Below, piece after piece: positions 33,286 to 46,442 of a stretch of DNA of 64,000 nucleotides. The stretch lies in assembly GCA_022701365.1 (NCBI GenBank), contig JAKUHH010000058.1, forward strand, positions 1-64,000. The letters run 5' to 3'. The notes below the pieces were generated by a model. It saw only the letters and a list, made by a program, of their open reading frames with translations. It had not been told where the DNA came from and searched no databases. The position numbers and the translations under genes were made by a program. Position 1 is the stretch's first letter; every line of letters starts with the position of its first letter. This DNA comes from Mycocentrospora acerina. Taxonomy: Eukaryota > Ascomycota > Dothideomycetes > Pleosporales.

Positions 33286-33695
33286 ACGTGTTCCACCACT
33301 CATCCGCCAACACCACTTATCCGCCTACCCCAAAAACTACTGAAAATGACAACAATTAGACCTTAAGATCTTAACAACTAGTACGCAGAATAGTCTAAGA
33401 TTTTTAGTTTTATCTTTTTTAGTCTTATAGAGATTAATATGTAAATTAAAAAAAAAATTTAATTAAGTAATTCTTAATTTAAAAGATATTTGCCCTGTTT
33501 TAGTACCGTACATAATAATATATTAAAAACAACCAAGTTATAAACCTTACTACTTAGAATTAGGTTTAAGTAGCAGCATAAAAAGCTTTTACTATAACTC
33601 TAATTGTTTCTGTATAGCAGTTGTTAAGATCTTAAGGTGCCATTCTTGCCATTTTTGGTGGTTTCTGGGGTTGGCGGATGAGTGGTGGAACACGT
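33286..33695. mobile_element. 410-bp MITE-like element with TA target
   Basis: Inverted ends ACGTGTTCCACCACTCATCC... are near perfect for about 26 bp, with looser pairing further in (CTTAAGATCTTAACAAC blocks on both sides). TA flanks both ends (33284-33285 and 33696-33697). It shares the first 13 bp of the inverted repeat with the neighbouring Fot1-like element but no coding sequence, so it looks like a non-autonomous passenger of that transposase. Confidence 0.85.
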
Positions 33696-33697
33696 TA

Positions 33698-34107
33698 GAC
33701 TGTTTCCTCAAATTCATTCTCTAGTAACAGCTTCCCTGGAATAAATTTAGCGTACTGCACGAGTGAGTTATGCAGAGAATCTTTATCTGATACATTAAAA
33801 GATAGAACAGTACATATCCTCGTTAGGGGGATCAACTTTCTACCAATAGTTAAAACCGTGATCAAGGAGTAACACACAGTAACAAAGAAAGGCTAGCGAT
33901 TAGCTTGTCTTGACATATCGATGCGATAAAAACTTTAAGATTCAAAGGACTCAATTACTTCTTTGATTTTCTTAGACTTAACAGTAATCTTAACTAAGGT
34001 CTTAAAACTTTTGTATATAATTTATTTAGTAATTGTGAGGTAAACACAATATTGTAGTGAACAAAGAGGGTAAACAATTGCTATGTTCTAATAAAAAGTA
34101 AAAAAAC
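33698..34107. other. Unique-looking spacer between transposons
   Basis: About 400 bp containing a recurrence of the AGAACAGTACATATCCTC block seen at 28212-28329. No gene recognised. Confidence 0.35.
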
Positions 34108-34469
34108 TAGACTATATCTGCACGTTTAGCTTAACGTGTTTTAAAAGCGAGTCAGCTATTTAAGCAAGTTAGCTACCTACCAACTCTAATAACCTTTAAA
34201 GCTACTTATCTTAATAGCTCTCCTACAATATGTTCTACTATCTTACAGTAAATCTAATATCTTTCGTTCTTTAACTTCTCTTTATAGCAAGCAGCTAAAT
34301 AGCTCTAGATACTGTAACAACGCAGGTAATAAGAGAGTGATCCGAATAGGGTCCGAATGTCCACAACAAGGCATATGGGAGTGCTGGGGCTAGAAGGAAT
34401 ACCAAAGATACTATTCTCTACACCTATAGGTCTTGTATAAAAGGATACAGAAAAACTACTCTACAAGGT

Positions 34470-34598
34470 TGTAAGTGAACAATCAGGAGGAACTTGTTGT
34501 ATTATTAAGAGTGTAGGACTTAGAGACTATATAGGAGTTGAGTGCTCACGTGCAAATACATGTGCTTGCACCTGTGCGCTCTTAGGCGTAGGCTAACA
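34470..34598 (-). repeat. 3' LTR of the Copia element (129 bp)
   Basis: Plus strand reads TGTAAGTGAACAATCAGG to GGCGTAGGCTAACA. It is the reverse complement of the solo LTR at 27356-27484, with scattered RIP-type changes. Confidence 0.88.
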
Positions 34599-37500
34599 CA
34601 CCCCCTTAGCTAAAGTGCTGTATAGAAGAGTAAGAGGTAGATACCTAAGCTAAGATAATATATAAATAAGTAGATAAGTAATTACTCTATATAATAAGAG
34701 TAATAATTTAAGTAATAGTATTTCTAGCTAAATAGAATTTATAAGGTAGGCTAGTGTTACTTAGTAAGCTCTTATTAGTTAGATCTTAGATTTCCTGCAT
34801 ATGCCTGTAACTTAAGCTATATAGTAAAGTTAGTAAGGTATAGGTAATATAAAAAGCTAATATGCTTTTACTTATAAAGGATTATAGTAAAGCTATTAGT
34901 AAGTATCTCTGCTATAAGCTTTTAGTTAACCTAGAGCCTGCCTTAAGCTACTTCTTAGTGTATCTATTAATAATATATATTAATATACTTAAGCTTAGTT
35001 TATAGCTGCTTAGCTGCTCTAGTTACTATAGTAACTGTTTATTAATTATTATAGTATAGTAATAGTTTAAACTAAAGGTTAAATTAAATAGATTTAAATA
35101 GTTATTACTACTATATTATCTTAGAGCCTGTAAGTAATAGTAAAAGAAGCTTTACTTTTATTATTAAATTAGTTACTAAGTATTATATAGTAGCTTACTA
35201 GTTAATTAGTAAGCTATATAGCTTAAATAGATAGCTCTAAAAGCTCTTGCATGTCTTAAGCTTATTAATATAAGCTATATTAAATACTTTATAAATTAGT
35301 AGCTCTTATAGAGGCTAAGATTATAGTTAAGCTTAAGGCTTATAAGAAGGCTTATAGTAAGCGTATTTTAAAATACTAGTAATGCTATCTTATTAATCTG
35401 CTATTACTTAGATAGATAGATTTTTGGTTTTAATTAGGTATCTCTAAATGTAATAAGTAGTATATAGATGCTTTTACTTTAAGTTTTATAAGTAATATAC
35501 TAGTAGTAAATAAGCTTTAGAAATGTCTAGTCTAGTTAAAGTTAAGATATAAGCAAAAGATCTTATTAACTACTAATACTACTATCTTTAGATAGTACTA
35601 AGCTCCTCTAGAGATAGTAAGAAGCTGTTCTCCTTAAGTAGTATATTAAGATAGTGTCTTAATACTAGTCTTTAATTAAATTTAATACATATTTTATTAA
35701 TAAATAAGTTTTGTATTAGATAGATAGCCTAAGTAGCTCTATTATATATTACTTAAATTCCTAGAAACCTCTTAAGCTAACTAAGCTTATAAATATTATA
35801 TATACTAAGTAGCTACCTGTAAAAGGCATTATATATTATCTAGTATTATATTTATACTAACACTACTCTATTATTAATATAGAAGAAGATAATTAGTTAA
35901 TTATTAGTAAAAAAGTAAAGAACTCTTAGTACTAGCTTTAGTCTTAGCTTCTATAGTATTACTAATAGCTCTTAGTACAATAGTAGTAAAGCTTCTTTTA
36001 GGCTATATAATACTTATAGTACAAGTAGTAATTCTCTATATTTATAAGTAAAGCCTTTTAGTATGCAGTAATATAGATTATATAGTAGCCTAGTAGTAAG
36101 AAATACATTTATAGTATTAAACTAGTATATCTATATGTTAAAAGCTACTACTATAGCTATTAGAGCTCTAAAGGTCTTAATTACTAGTATAGTAGTATAT
36201 ATTTCTAGTTAGTGCTTCTAGAGATTACTCCTAATATATAGCCTAGCCTTATATATATAAAGATAGCTATCTTTATTAAATTTATAAGTAAATACCTATA
36301 TAAGAAGTAGAATCTTAGTGTCTACTAATGCTATTATAGTCTCTATTTTCTAAAAACAGTATTTCTTCTAGCAGATGTTAATCTCTATTTAAACAGCTTA
36401 TTTAAACTCCTTACTAACTAGATATATACTAAGCTCTTTTTAATGCTTTAGAAGTAGAGGTAATAAGTCTTAATAGAGCTAGTGTTTTAGTAGCTTACCT
36501 AGTAGCTTTATAGAAGCTTATAGATTTATAACTATTTTAAATAAGAAATACTAAGCTACTAAAGCTTAGTACTAACTTATTTAAGTCTTAGTCTATTTTC
36601 TTGTAACTATATTACTTATACTAATCTTAGGATTAGTGCTTAGTAGTGCGTTGCTGCTCTTACTGTTACTGTTATCTAATATATATTTAGATAGTTCTGT
36701 TAGTATTAGTAGAGGCCTGCTATAGCTTAAATTTAAAGCTAAGTTTAAGTCTAGCCTTAAGCTTAAGCCTTATAGTTAGCTTTAACTTAGGCTTAAGATT
36801 AGAGCTTATTAAGTGCTTAGTTAATACATGTTAATATTATTATATATTTCCTTATTACTCCCTTTGTCTTATAGTAGCTTGTTTTAATCTTATTCTTAAG
36901 TAAGTAGTTACTTACTATCTTATTAATCTAATAAATCTAGTGTTTATAGATAGCTTAGTTCTTTAGCTATCTCTACTATATATCTTTCTGCTTTTTATAC
37001 TAGCTTAGTATTATCTATCTCTACTATATAAGCCTAGGCTATGTTTAAGTAGTCTAGTTAACTTAGTAGTAGTAGCTTATTACTAAATAATATTAAGCAT
37101 CTTAATTTCCTCTTATAAGATAGTCTCTCTCTTAGCCTGCTACTTTCTATTATAGAGCTTGTTATGCTAGAATAGCATATCTCTTACTTAAATAATATAG
37201 CTTATCTTAGGTAGCTATATTATAAAGATGTTAGTTAAGTTATAGCCTATTAAGTAACCTAGAGAAGTCTAAGCTTTTAGCTTATTTACTAATTAAAGCT
37301 TCTTATTAAGTATATACACTTTATAGCTAATAAAAGCTAAGTAAGCTACTAATAGTTACTTTTTAAAGACTACCTTATGTAAAGTCTTTTAGTCTAATGC
37401 TTTTATAGGTGTAATATTAGTAATCTTTATAGTAGTAATTGCTAGCTTATTTAATAGTAATTTTAGTAGGCCTACTTATAGCCTAATTGCTTAAGCCTTA

Positions 37501-40500
37501 GTAATAATAATATTGCCTACTATCTTAGCTAGTCTTAATTAAGCAGGATTGTTAGGTACTTAAAGCTTAATCTTAATTCTTTAAAGTCTTACTATCTTCT
37601 ATAGCTTAAGACAATAGCTTTACTAACTATTAATTTTAAGCCTAATAATAGCATACTTAAATTAATATTAGTTTTTATTTATTAAGCTTTTAAGTGCTAG
37701 TAAAAGTATAGCATATATCTTTTATACTAGTATTGCTAACTTATACTATTTAGAGTGCTTATATACTACATATAGCATATAGTAATCTCTATTATAGCAT
37801 GCCTCTTCTATTAGTAAGAGTTATACTAGATTAATTGCAATTTAGTAAAAAGGCCTTATAGCTTAATCTATAGGCTCTCTTCTGCTTACTTAAGTAGTTC
37901 TCTTAGCCTTTATATATATACTGTAATCTAAGAGCTAAGGCTTTTTAGCTTTAATCTTTAAAGTTATACCTTAAATATTATTAGATAAGTAATCTATAAT
38001 ATCTTTATAAGCATAAATTAATATCCTATAAGTATTAATAATAGTAGTTAATATTAGCCTTTAATCTTTTTTTATTAGTTTATAAGCTTGCCTATATACT
38101 AGGCTTTAAGTTAGCTTATAAGCAGTAAAGAAGCTGCTTAGCTTAAGTCTATTACTCTCTAAAGCATCTATTAGCTAATTGCTCTCTAGGTACTGTAGTA
38201 AGCACATAATGTTTAATAGGTAGTACTAATAGACTATATCTTATCTTAAGTTAAATTAGATGCTTACTGCTTAGTATCTTAAGAAATAAATAATATTTAT
38301 AAAGAAGCTCTCTACTAAAGTAATAGAAGTAAGCTTAATTTAGCTTAGGCCCTAAAAAGTGTTAATACTAAGTGTTATATTACTCTAGGCCTAGATAGCT
38401 ACTATTATTTTACCTGCATATATAATATTACTAGGAATAGCTTTCTTAGTCTCTATCTAACTGAAACTAGTAGTATTGCAGATATTTATCTAACATTATG
38501 TCTTATATCTATTAGTTAATAATTAGTAGAGCTTAGTACTCTCTTATATGTAGCTTTATAGCTAAGAAAGATTAATAAGTTATAAAGCTCTTACTTAAGT
38601 AATAAAGCTACTTACTATTATTAAAACTAAAAGGCTCTTAAGTAGCTCGCAATAGTGTCTTATTACTCTTATTAAGGTTTTCTTTTATTCTATTTACTAG
38701 CTCTTTGTCTTTTAAAGCTCTAGTAACATTCTCTAGCTTTTCTTTATTTAGCTAGAAGCCTTTTAGCTACTTTGTAATTAAGTAAAAGCACTTAAAATAG
38801 TAGTGCTTATTTCTATATATACATGTTAGTGCGTATTATTAATTACTAGCAGATTGCTCTTAGCTTTAGCTATAAGCTAGGCCTTAAGTTAATCCTTAAG
38901 CTTAAGCCTTATAGTAGCCTAGTGCTATGCCTAGAGTTGAAAATATTCCTTGTAGCATAGTAGTAGCCTATCTAGTATATTAATAGTAGGTCCTAAATTA
39001 AGAGAAATAATCTGTAAGAAATTTAATAGTATCTACGTTTCTTAAGATTTCCTTCTCTATTAAGCTTTAGTAAGCAGCTATAGCTTATTCTAGTGCTATG
39101 CTCTTTACTATAGTTAGAAAATTATCTTATACTTAATAGCCTATAGTTTTAAGTAGTTTAGCCTGCTTATATTAGTTAATAATATAAATCTAAAAGAGGA
39201 ACACTAATTTTGCCTTCTTCAGCGCGTCTGTTCTGACGCCTGCGGCATCAATATTCCATTAGATATCATCTCAAGACATATCAGACAGTCTCTCCTCTAA
39301 TTTCTAGAGCCCTAGGGCCTAGAGCAGTAGTTTGCAGCTAGGTTGCAATCCTGCAATTTTGCAATGTTAATTTTTTAATATTTATTGCTTAGACTATAAC
39401 TATACTAGAATGTTAAGAGGCTAGAAATAGCCCTCCTGCTAACACTAGAAATAGACCATAACTACCTAATTTTTTAATTTCCTAGAAATAGTGCAAGGGC
39501 TAGTCCTAGCCTTAGCCCTACCCTTAGGCCTAATACTAGAACAGCTAACCCCTATTCTATACTCTACTTAGATAAGGAAGAGATAGTAGAGAGTAAAGAT
39601 AAGCTAGCTTCTAATATTAATATAAAATAAGAACCTAGAGCCTTTAAAAAAACAAATAACAGAGTAACACTTAGTAAAAAAGACAGTTTAAAATAGGCTA
39701 TTAATCTAGATAAGCACTGCTAAGTAAAAAGAGAAGTAAGAGTACTTAATTAAGCAAGGTATTAAAGCTTTTTAAGATGCACTACTTCTTAGTGTAGACA
39801 ATAAAACTAGAGTAGCTACTAAAGAGCTACTAGCTTAAGCAGAAGTAGTAGTAGAAGGTAGGCTTATCTGTAACTATGCTGCTACTTAAGAACTAGTAAG
39901 AGATATTAAAGCTATTTAAATTTAATTACAACAATAACATAAAAACACTACAAATTAACACTAAAAAAACACAGAAAATATAGTAAATAACAATAAAAAT
40001 AACATAAGATTATAGGCTTAAGTAGCAGGCCTAGGAGACTCTGCTTTTGCTACTAATAATATAAGTAAAAATACCTAAAAAACTAAAAAACAACATTTGT
40101 AAGCTGCTCTAGAGCAGTGAAAGTAAAAAGAGCTAATCTTGCTTATAAACTAAGATTTTTAAGCTAACTTAAATGTATTGCAGCAGACAGACACTATAAA
40201 TGCTGCTCTAGCTGCTATAATAAATAAAGCTCCTATAGTAGCTAGAATTAGCTATACTACTAATATTAATAATATTATTATTATAACAACAGATGCCTAC
40301 AACGCTTAACTTTTACTTTAATATTAAGATAGCTAGATTTCTAGCCTCTTATTTTAATACTAAAAGATTTAGAAATTAGAGAGTTAGATTTAAGTAGTAG
40401 CTTACTACATCTATGCATATAATAAATTTTTACTAAACCTAGCTCTCCTAAAAATAGATGTAGGAACATTTAATAATGTTACTATATATAGCACCTTTAG

Positions 40501-43500
40501 GTAGCTAACATTTATAGCAAAACTAAGAAAACTAAGCAGTATTACTCTTAATAAGAGATATAGCTCTATTATTTCTATAGTTAAAAATTAATAAGAGTGT
40601 TATACAGTACTTGCTAAAAAATTACTAGCTATTGTAGGAGAGAAAGCTAAAATAGTAGCTTATAAAATACCTAGCATAGCAAAGCTCTACTTAAGCTATT
40701 ATAAGTAAAGGCATATAAAAGATAGCTGCAAAGAAATAAGCTGTAAATTCTGCAGCTTAGAGCACTATATAAAAGATTATGTAAGCTGCAAAGATTATAG
40801 CATAATAGGTAGTCTATACTAGCACTAATCTCTTATTTGCAGAAATTGCAAAGGAGAGCATATAGCAACAAGCTATAAGTGTAGCTATAGGCTATTAAAA
40901 AACACACAAAATACAGAAATAACAGAAATATACACTACTACTAGTACTACTAGCCCTAGTATTAACACTGTAGCTAATGCTAATGCTAACGCTAGAAATA
41001 GTAATAGCAATAGCAATAGCAATAATACTACTACTACTCCTCTAGTAAATACACTATAAGTATATAAAAAAAATGCTTATTCTAGCACAGATATTTTAGA
41101 TGCTCCTCTATCTAAAAGAAAAAGAGAAATTATGTTTCTAAAATATAATATAAGAAAAAGACAAGAAACTTAATAATCTCTCTTAGAAATAGCATTTGCT
41201 TAAAAAGTAGACTTAATTCTAGTGCAAGAACTTAGCGTATAGCTAGATAGGCAGAATAAGTAGTTCTTACTATAATACACTGCCTATAATCTAGTTTTAC
41301 TAGAAACTACTTAAAGGCCTAAGACTGCTATCTATATCTACACTAGAACTAGCCTAAAGTAAAGCTTAAAGCTAAATATAATAAAGACACAGATTTAATA
41401 GTTTTAGGAATAATAGGCTTAATAGAAGATTTTCTTTTACTAAACCTGTATAATAAGAAAGAATTAGCAGCAGATTTTAAAACACAGTCTAATAGTTAAA
41501 AGACTGTACAAAGGCTGCTCTTAAGCTTAGATTTAAAATTACAATCTTTTTTATTAGTATATAATTTTAATAGCTACTATATATAGTAGAATACTGCTAT
41601 ATAAAACCTAAATCTAGAGGCTAAGCAGCTAGTAGAGTAGTTAGAAAAGCATAATTACTAGCTACTAAATACTAATTAAGAGTAAGTATTCTATAGGTCT
41701 AATCTTAGAGTAAAGTTAGTAATTAACTTAGCTTTTAGTGTAGGCTTTAGAAACAACCCTTAGGAAAATTAGTAGAAAGGTAAAGATACTAGATCTAACT
41801 ACATACTAATTAGCTACTCTGCTATTTCTGTATAAATAATATATTTAAATCTTATTTTAGACATACTTTATACTTTAAAAAAAGCAGACTAAGAAATCTT
41901 TAATATAGAGCTTGCTCTAAGATTTACTATAAATAAAATATTATAAAAGATTCTAGAAATAGAAGCTTTAACAAAATAATAAGAGCTAGAAGATTTAGAA
42001 ATATTAATATTATAGTAGAGCTATTTACTTTAACTATTTAAGCAGCAGCTAATAAATCTATCCTTAAGCTAAAGCTAGGCGTAAGATTAAAGCCTTAGTA
42101 GAGCAAAGAGCTAGCAAATTAGAGGAAACTCTATAGTAAAGCTTTGCAATGCTATCTCTTATGCCTTAGCTTAAAAAATAAAATAAAAGCAAATAGGCTA
42201 TATAATAGCTATTAAAAAAATATAAAAATAGCAAAAATAGAGCACTGGAATCTATTTCTGCAAAGAGTATAAGGAAAAGATATTTTTAAAGCTTTTAACT
42301 ATATAAAAGAAAGAATAGTTAGAATAGTCTCTTCTCTATAATATACTATAAGAAGAGGAGAGATATTAGTTATAAAGGAGTTTAGTAAGCAGTATACTGC
42401 TTTAAGTAATATACTGTTTTTAAGTCTACCTAGCTCTACAGTCTTACTAGACTAGAATAACTATAAGTAAAATAGAGCCTAGGCCTAGCCTAAAAAACTA
42501 GACAAAATAGAGGTCTATAATGCTATATTTTCTAGCTCTTAAAAAAAGGCTCTTAGTAAAGACAAACTATCTTTTGCAATTATCTAAAAAGCTTATTAAA
42601 AACAAACTCTAAGATTTATATTACTATACTAAATTCTATTTACTATAAGCTATTACCTTTAATACTAGCAACAGGCAATAAGGGTTATATAACCTAAAGC
42701 AAATAAAAAAGACTACTTATAACCTAAGTCTTATAGAGTTATATTACTGTTAAACTACTTAAGTAAAGCATTTAAAAAAATACTAGCTATAAGGCTTAGC
42801 TACTAAGCAGAAACAAGAGATCTCTTTTAGCCTACTTAAATAAGCAGTAAAAAGCAGAAATTAGCACTAGACGCTTGCCTATTACTATAGTTAAAAGTAG
42901 AAGTAAGCTAGGCTAGTAAGAAAATTATAGGCCTGCTATTTTTAGATATTAAAAGAGCTTTTAACTATATTACTACTAATTAATTACTAGCAATATATAA
43001 GAACTTAAGGCTACCTTTAGTATTTAATAGGTAAGTTTAGTATTTTCTAAGTAATAAGTTTTTATAACTAAAATTTAACTACAATATAAAAGCACTAGAA
43101 AGAATTAAGATATGCATACCTTAAAGATCTCTTATATTACTTATCTTATTTCTCACCTATATTAAAGATATTTATAAGCCTAGGCTTACTACTTTTAATT
43201 TCTCTTATTTAGATAATATTATAATAAGAGCAACAGTAGCAATAATAGAAAAAGTAGTATTAATACTAAAAAAAACTGCTAAGGCTATGCTTCTAGAAGT
43301 AAAAAAGAGTGCTATTAGATTTAAATTTCTAAAATAGAGCTTTTATTTGCTAGTAAAAAAAGAATAATAGAAATAGAGACTCTACTAATAAGAAATAAGA
43401 CTATCTATTTTAGCTATTTAGTTAAGTAGCTAGGCTTTTTTCTAGATAGAAAGCTCTCTTATAAACAAAATATATAAAATAAGGTTATAATAGCATAATA

Positions 43501-44164
43501 AGCCTTCTATAGCCTACAAAGGCTAAGCAATATATAAAAAGGTCTTAGTATATAAGCAACTAGACTGCTATATATTTCTTATGTCTAGTCTATTGCAGAC
43601 TATAGCACGCAATTATAGTAGAAAAAAGGAAATAAAAGACTGCTACGCTATTATTAGATAATGTAAAACACTGCATTAAGACAAATACTAAGTGCTTTAA
43701 AAGATTCTCTTATAAAAGCATTAGAAATAGAAGCAGTAATCTTACTTTTAGAGATTAAAGCAGAAAAGCTGTGCTAGTAATATGCCTTAAGGCTTCTAGC
43801 TTTTAGTAACAACTACCCTATTAAGAAATTAATTAGCAGAGAAAAGTAATAATAAAAAAACACAAAAAAAACAAAAAAAATAAAACACAGAAAAAATAGA
43901 AAATATAAAAAATTAAACTTAGCTTTGCAGGCTAGCTAGAAGAATAGAGAAACACTTTAATATAGAGGAAATATTAATTCTACTAGCAAAGCTATAGAGT
44001 AAGCTTGCAGACTCTTATGCTACTATCTATATTTCTAGAGAAAACAAAGAGGAGACTATAAAAGCGCACTAAAACTGGTTATTACAAAAACACAAAAAAC
44101 AGCAACAAAAAGATCAGACAATCCTAGCTACTATAGTCACTGCTAGAAATAGCAATAGCAATAG

Positions 44165-44216
<52 letters not shown>
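44165..44216. repeat. (ACT)n microsatellite in LINE copy 2
   Basis: About 17 ACT units before the RNase H domain, the same place as in copy 1. Confidence 0.88.
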
Positions 44217-44217
<1 letters not shown>

Positions 44218-45143
44218 GGCTAGCTTAACCTATCTTGCTATACACAGACAGGTTAAAACTGGGAGAAAAGACTGCAGCAGGCTATTGTTAAATAGACCTG
44301 CTAAGCCTTAATTACCTATAGGCAAAAAGCTACAACCTAAGACAAGGCCTAGAAATAATAGCTACTAAGCTATACACTATTTTTAGAGCATTAAGCAACT
44401 TAGTACTATAAGAGCTTTTTATAGAAACTATCTATATATTTATAGACAGCTAAGCAGCTCTAAAGAGACTATAAAGTAATACATTAAGAGGAAGATAAAA
44501 AATTAGCTATCTAATTTCTAGGCTATATAAGACACTAGTATAATAAAGAAATAGAGTAGATTTTAAGTAGATTCTTAGCTACTAAAAATTTAAAGAAAAT
44601 AACTATACTAACAGGCTAGCTAAGGCAGGCCTAAAATATATAAAAACAGAAGAAGTTGCTACTACTTTAAGCTATTTAAATAGAAAGCTAAAAGAAGAAA
44701 TAACCTTATAATAGCAAGAGAGCTAGTAATAAGCTAAAGAAAAAGAGAAAGCCAAAAGCTATAATAGTAATACTAAAGGGCAACCTAAGTTTACTCTTAA
44801 AGCTAAGCCTTTGCTATTTCTTAAGCAAATTACAGCAGCTTACTATTAGCTTAAGCTAGGAAAAGGCTTTTTTAAAGCTTTTTCTAGAGCAATAGGTAAA
44901 AACAAAAAAGGAGCATGTTTTAGTAGCTGCAACGCGTTGCAAACACCTAAGCACCTGCTTTTATATTGTAAACACTACAATCTAGAGAGAAAACAGATGC
45001 AGAAAGAGATAGGCAGGCTAACTTTAGCTGCTATCTTTAATACTAAAATAGGGCAAACAGCACTGCTTAAGTTTCTGCAAAAAACAGAAATAGCAACAGC
45101 TAGGTAGCTGCTAGCTGCAGGAGCTCTAGACTAGAAGATATTA

Positions 45144-45320
45144 CAACGTGCAACAGGGGCCTAGCAATAGGCCTCTGCAACGCGCAACAGGGGGCTAGCA
45201 ATAGCCTACAACAACGAGCAACAGGGGCCTAGCAACAGGCCTCTGCAACGCGCAACAGGAGGCTAGCAATAGCCTGCAAACAACGTGCAACAGGGGCCTA
45301 GCAACAGGCCTCTACAACAC
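45144..45320. repeat. 68-69-bp tandem repeat in LINE copy 2
   Basis: About 2.5 units of 68-69 bp, each made of two similar 34-bp halves built on CAACGNGCAACAGGGG and CTAGCAAYAGGCCTCTG. GC-rich and largely free of RIP changes, inside an otherwise AT-rich copy. Flanked by a duplicated AGCTGCNNGCTGCAGGAGC segment (about 45100-45125 and 45350-45370). Confidence 0.85.
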
Positions 45321-46154
45321 ACAAAAACAACAAATAGCAACAGCCTAGATAGCTGCCTGCTGCAGGAGCCTTAACCTAAAGGCCTACTATAACAAAATAG
45401 ACCTGCTTTAGAATAACCTATTGTTAGCAAGCTACGTAGTAAGAGCACTACTACTGTTTTACTAGGCTTCTAGGGCTCTAGAAAAAGAGAGCTTAGCCTA
45501 AGAGGAAAAACAGCGCCTTACAGACTAATGTCTGCATAGGCATTATTGTATTTAGTCTAGCTAGTTAGATAGATTAATACAATATAAATAAAGAAAAAAA
45601 AAAGAAAAAAAAGGTTACTAATAGATATTATGTCTAGTTTAACTTGTTATGTAATATTTTTCTAAGAAGCTGTAAAGATAAGTAGCTTATCTTTAAGTTA
45701 AGTAATATTATAGTACTTTTATATACTGTCTACTATAGCTCTTTTTTAGCATAGCTAATACTAAGCTTCTTAGTCTGCTAGTTTATCTAAGATAATAGTT
45801 AATTAAGCAACTAATAAGTTACTGCGTAGTGTTATAGTAGTAGCAGACTACTATTTCTTAAGCTGCTATAGCTGTTATTGCTAAAGTCTTATATATAATA
45901 AATTAAATAGTAGGTTAATTAATAGATAGATAAATTAATAGAAAGATTAAGAAATAGATAGATAGCTGTAGCTAGGTGTTGCTAGCAGCTATAGAAAAAA
46001 TAGAAAGGATAGATAAGTTTTATTAATTGCTAAAGCAATCTAGGCTAATAACTATAAGTAAACAATTAGGAGGAACTTGTTATATTATTAAGAGTGTAGG
46101 ACTTGGAGACTATATAGGAGTTGAGTGCTCACGTGCGAGCACACGTGCTTGCAC

Positions 46155-46442
46155 TGTAACGTTCACAACGTCACATCATATCATTACCCCTGAGTCAACC
46201 GACACCCATCCAATAGCCACCTAATTCATACTTGCCTTAGATAATAACCTTAGGAAGGTATATATAAGGAGGGCAGTCTGTATAGCTTTATAGAGTAGTT
46301 TTTCTGTATCCTTTTATACAAGACTTATAGGTGTAGAGAATAGTATCTTTAGTTTACCCTCTAGTCCTAGCACTCTTATATGCCTAGTAGTAGATACTTT
46401 AGACCTTATTTAGATTACTCTCTTATAACCTGCGTTGTTACA
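46155..46442 (+). repeat. 5' LTR, family B Gypsy
   Basis: 288 bp, TGTAACGTTCACAACGTCAC to TGCGTTGTTACA. Confidence 0.92.

Larger units (their letters stand above)
39197..45612 (+). mobile_element. Tad1-type LINE, copy 2, RIP-mutated, nested in the Copia element
   Basis: Nearly collinear with LINE copy 1 from the GC-richer leader (39205-39360) through ORF1 knuckles (about 40730-40880), endonuclease (41100-41900), RT (42650-43460), (ACT)n, RNase H (from 44220) and poly-A (45594-45612). It is inserted in the 5' part of the Copia internal region. It carries more stops than copy 1 in most of the pol region. A 180-bp tandem repeat near the 3' end is absent from copy 1. Target duplication could not be resolved. 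Confidence 0.9.

Noticed and set aside
34317..34600. Two unrelated adjacent LTR fragments at 34.3-34.6 kb
   Set aside because: First read as independent truncated LTRs. The matching halves and duplications at 53.65-53.82 kb show they are the left edge of one nested structure.
39180..45640. Target-site duplication for LINE copy 2
   Set aside because: Flanks are only loosely similar (GTTAATAATA and GTTACTAATA type). After RIP this cannot be told from chance, so it was not claimed.
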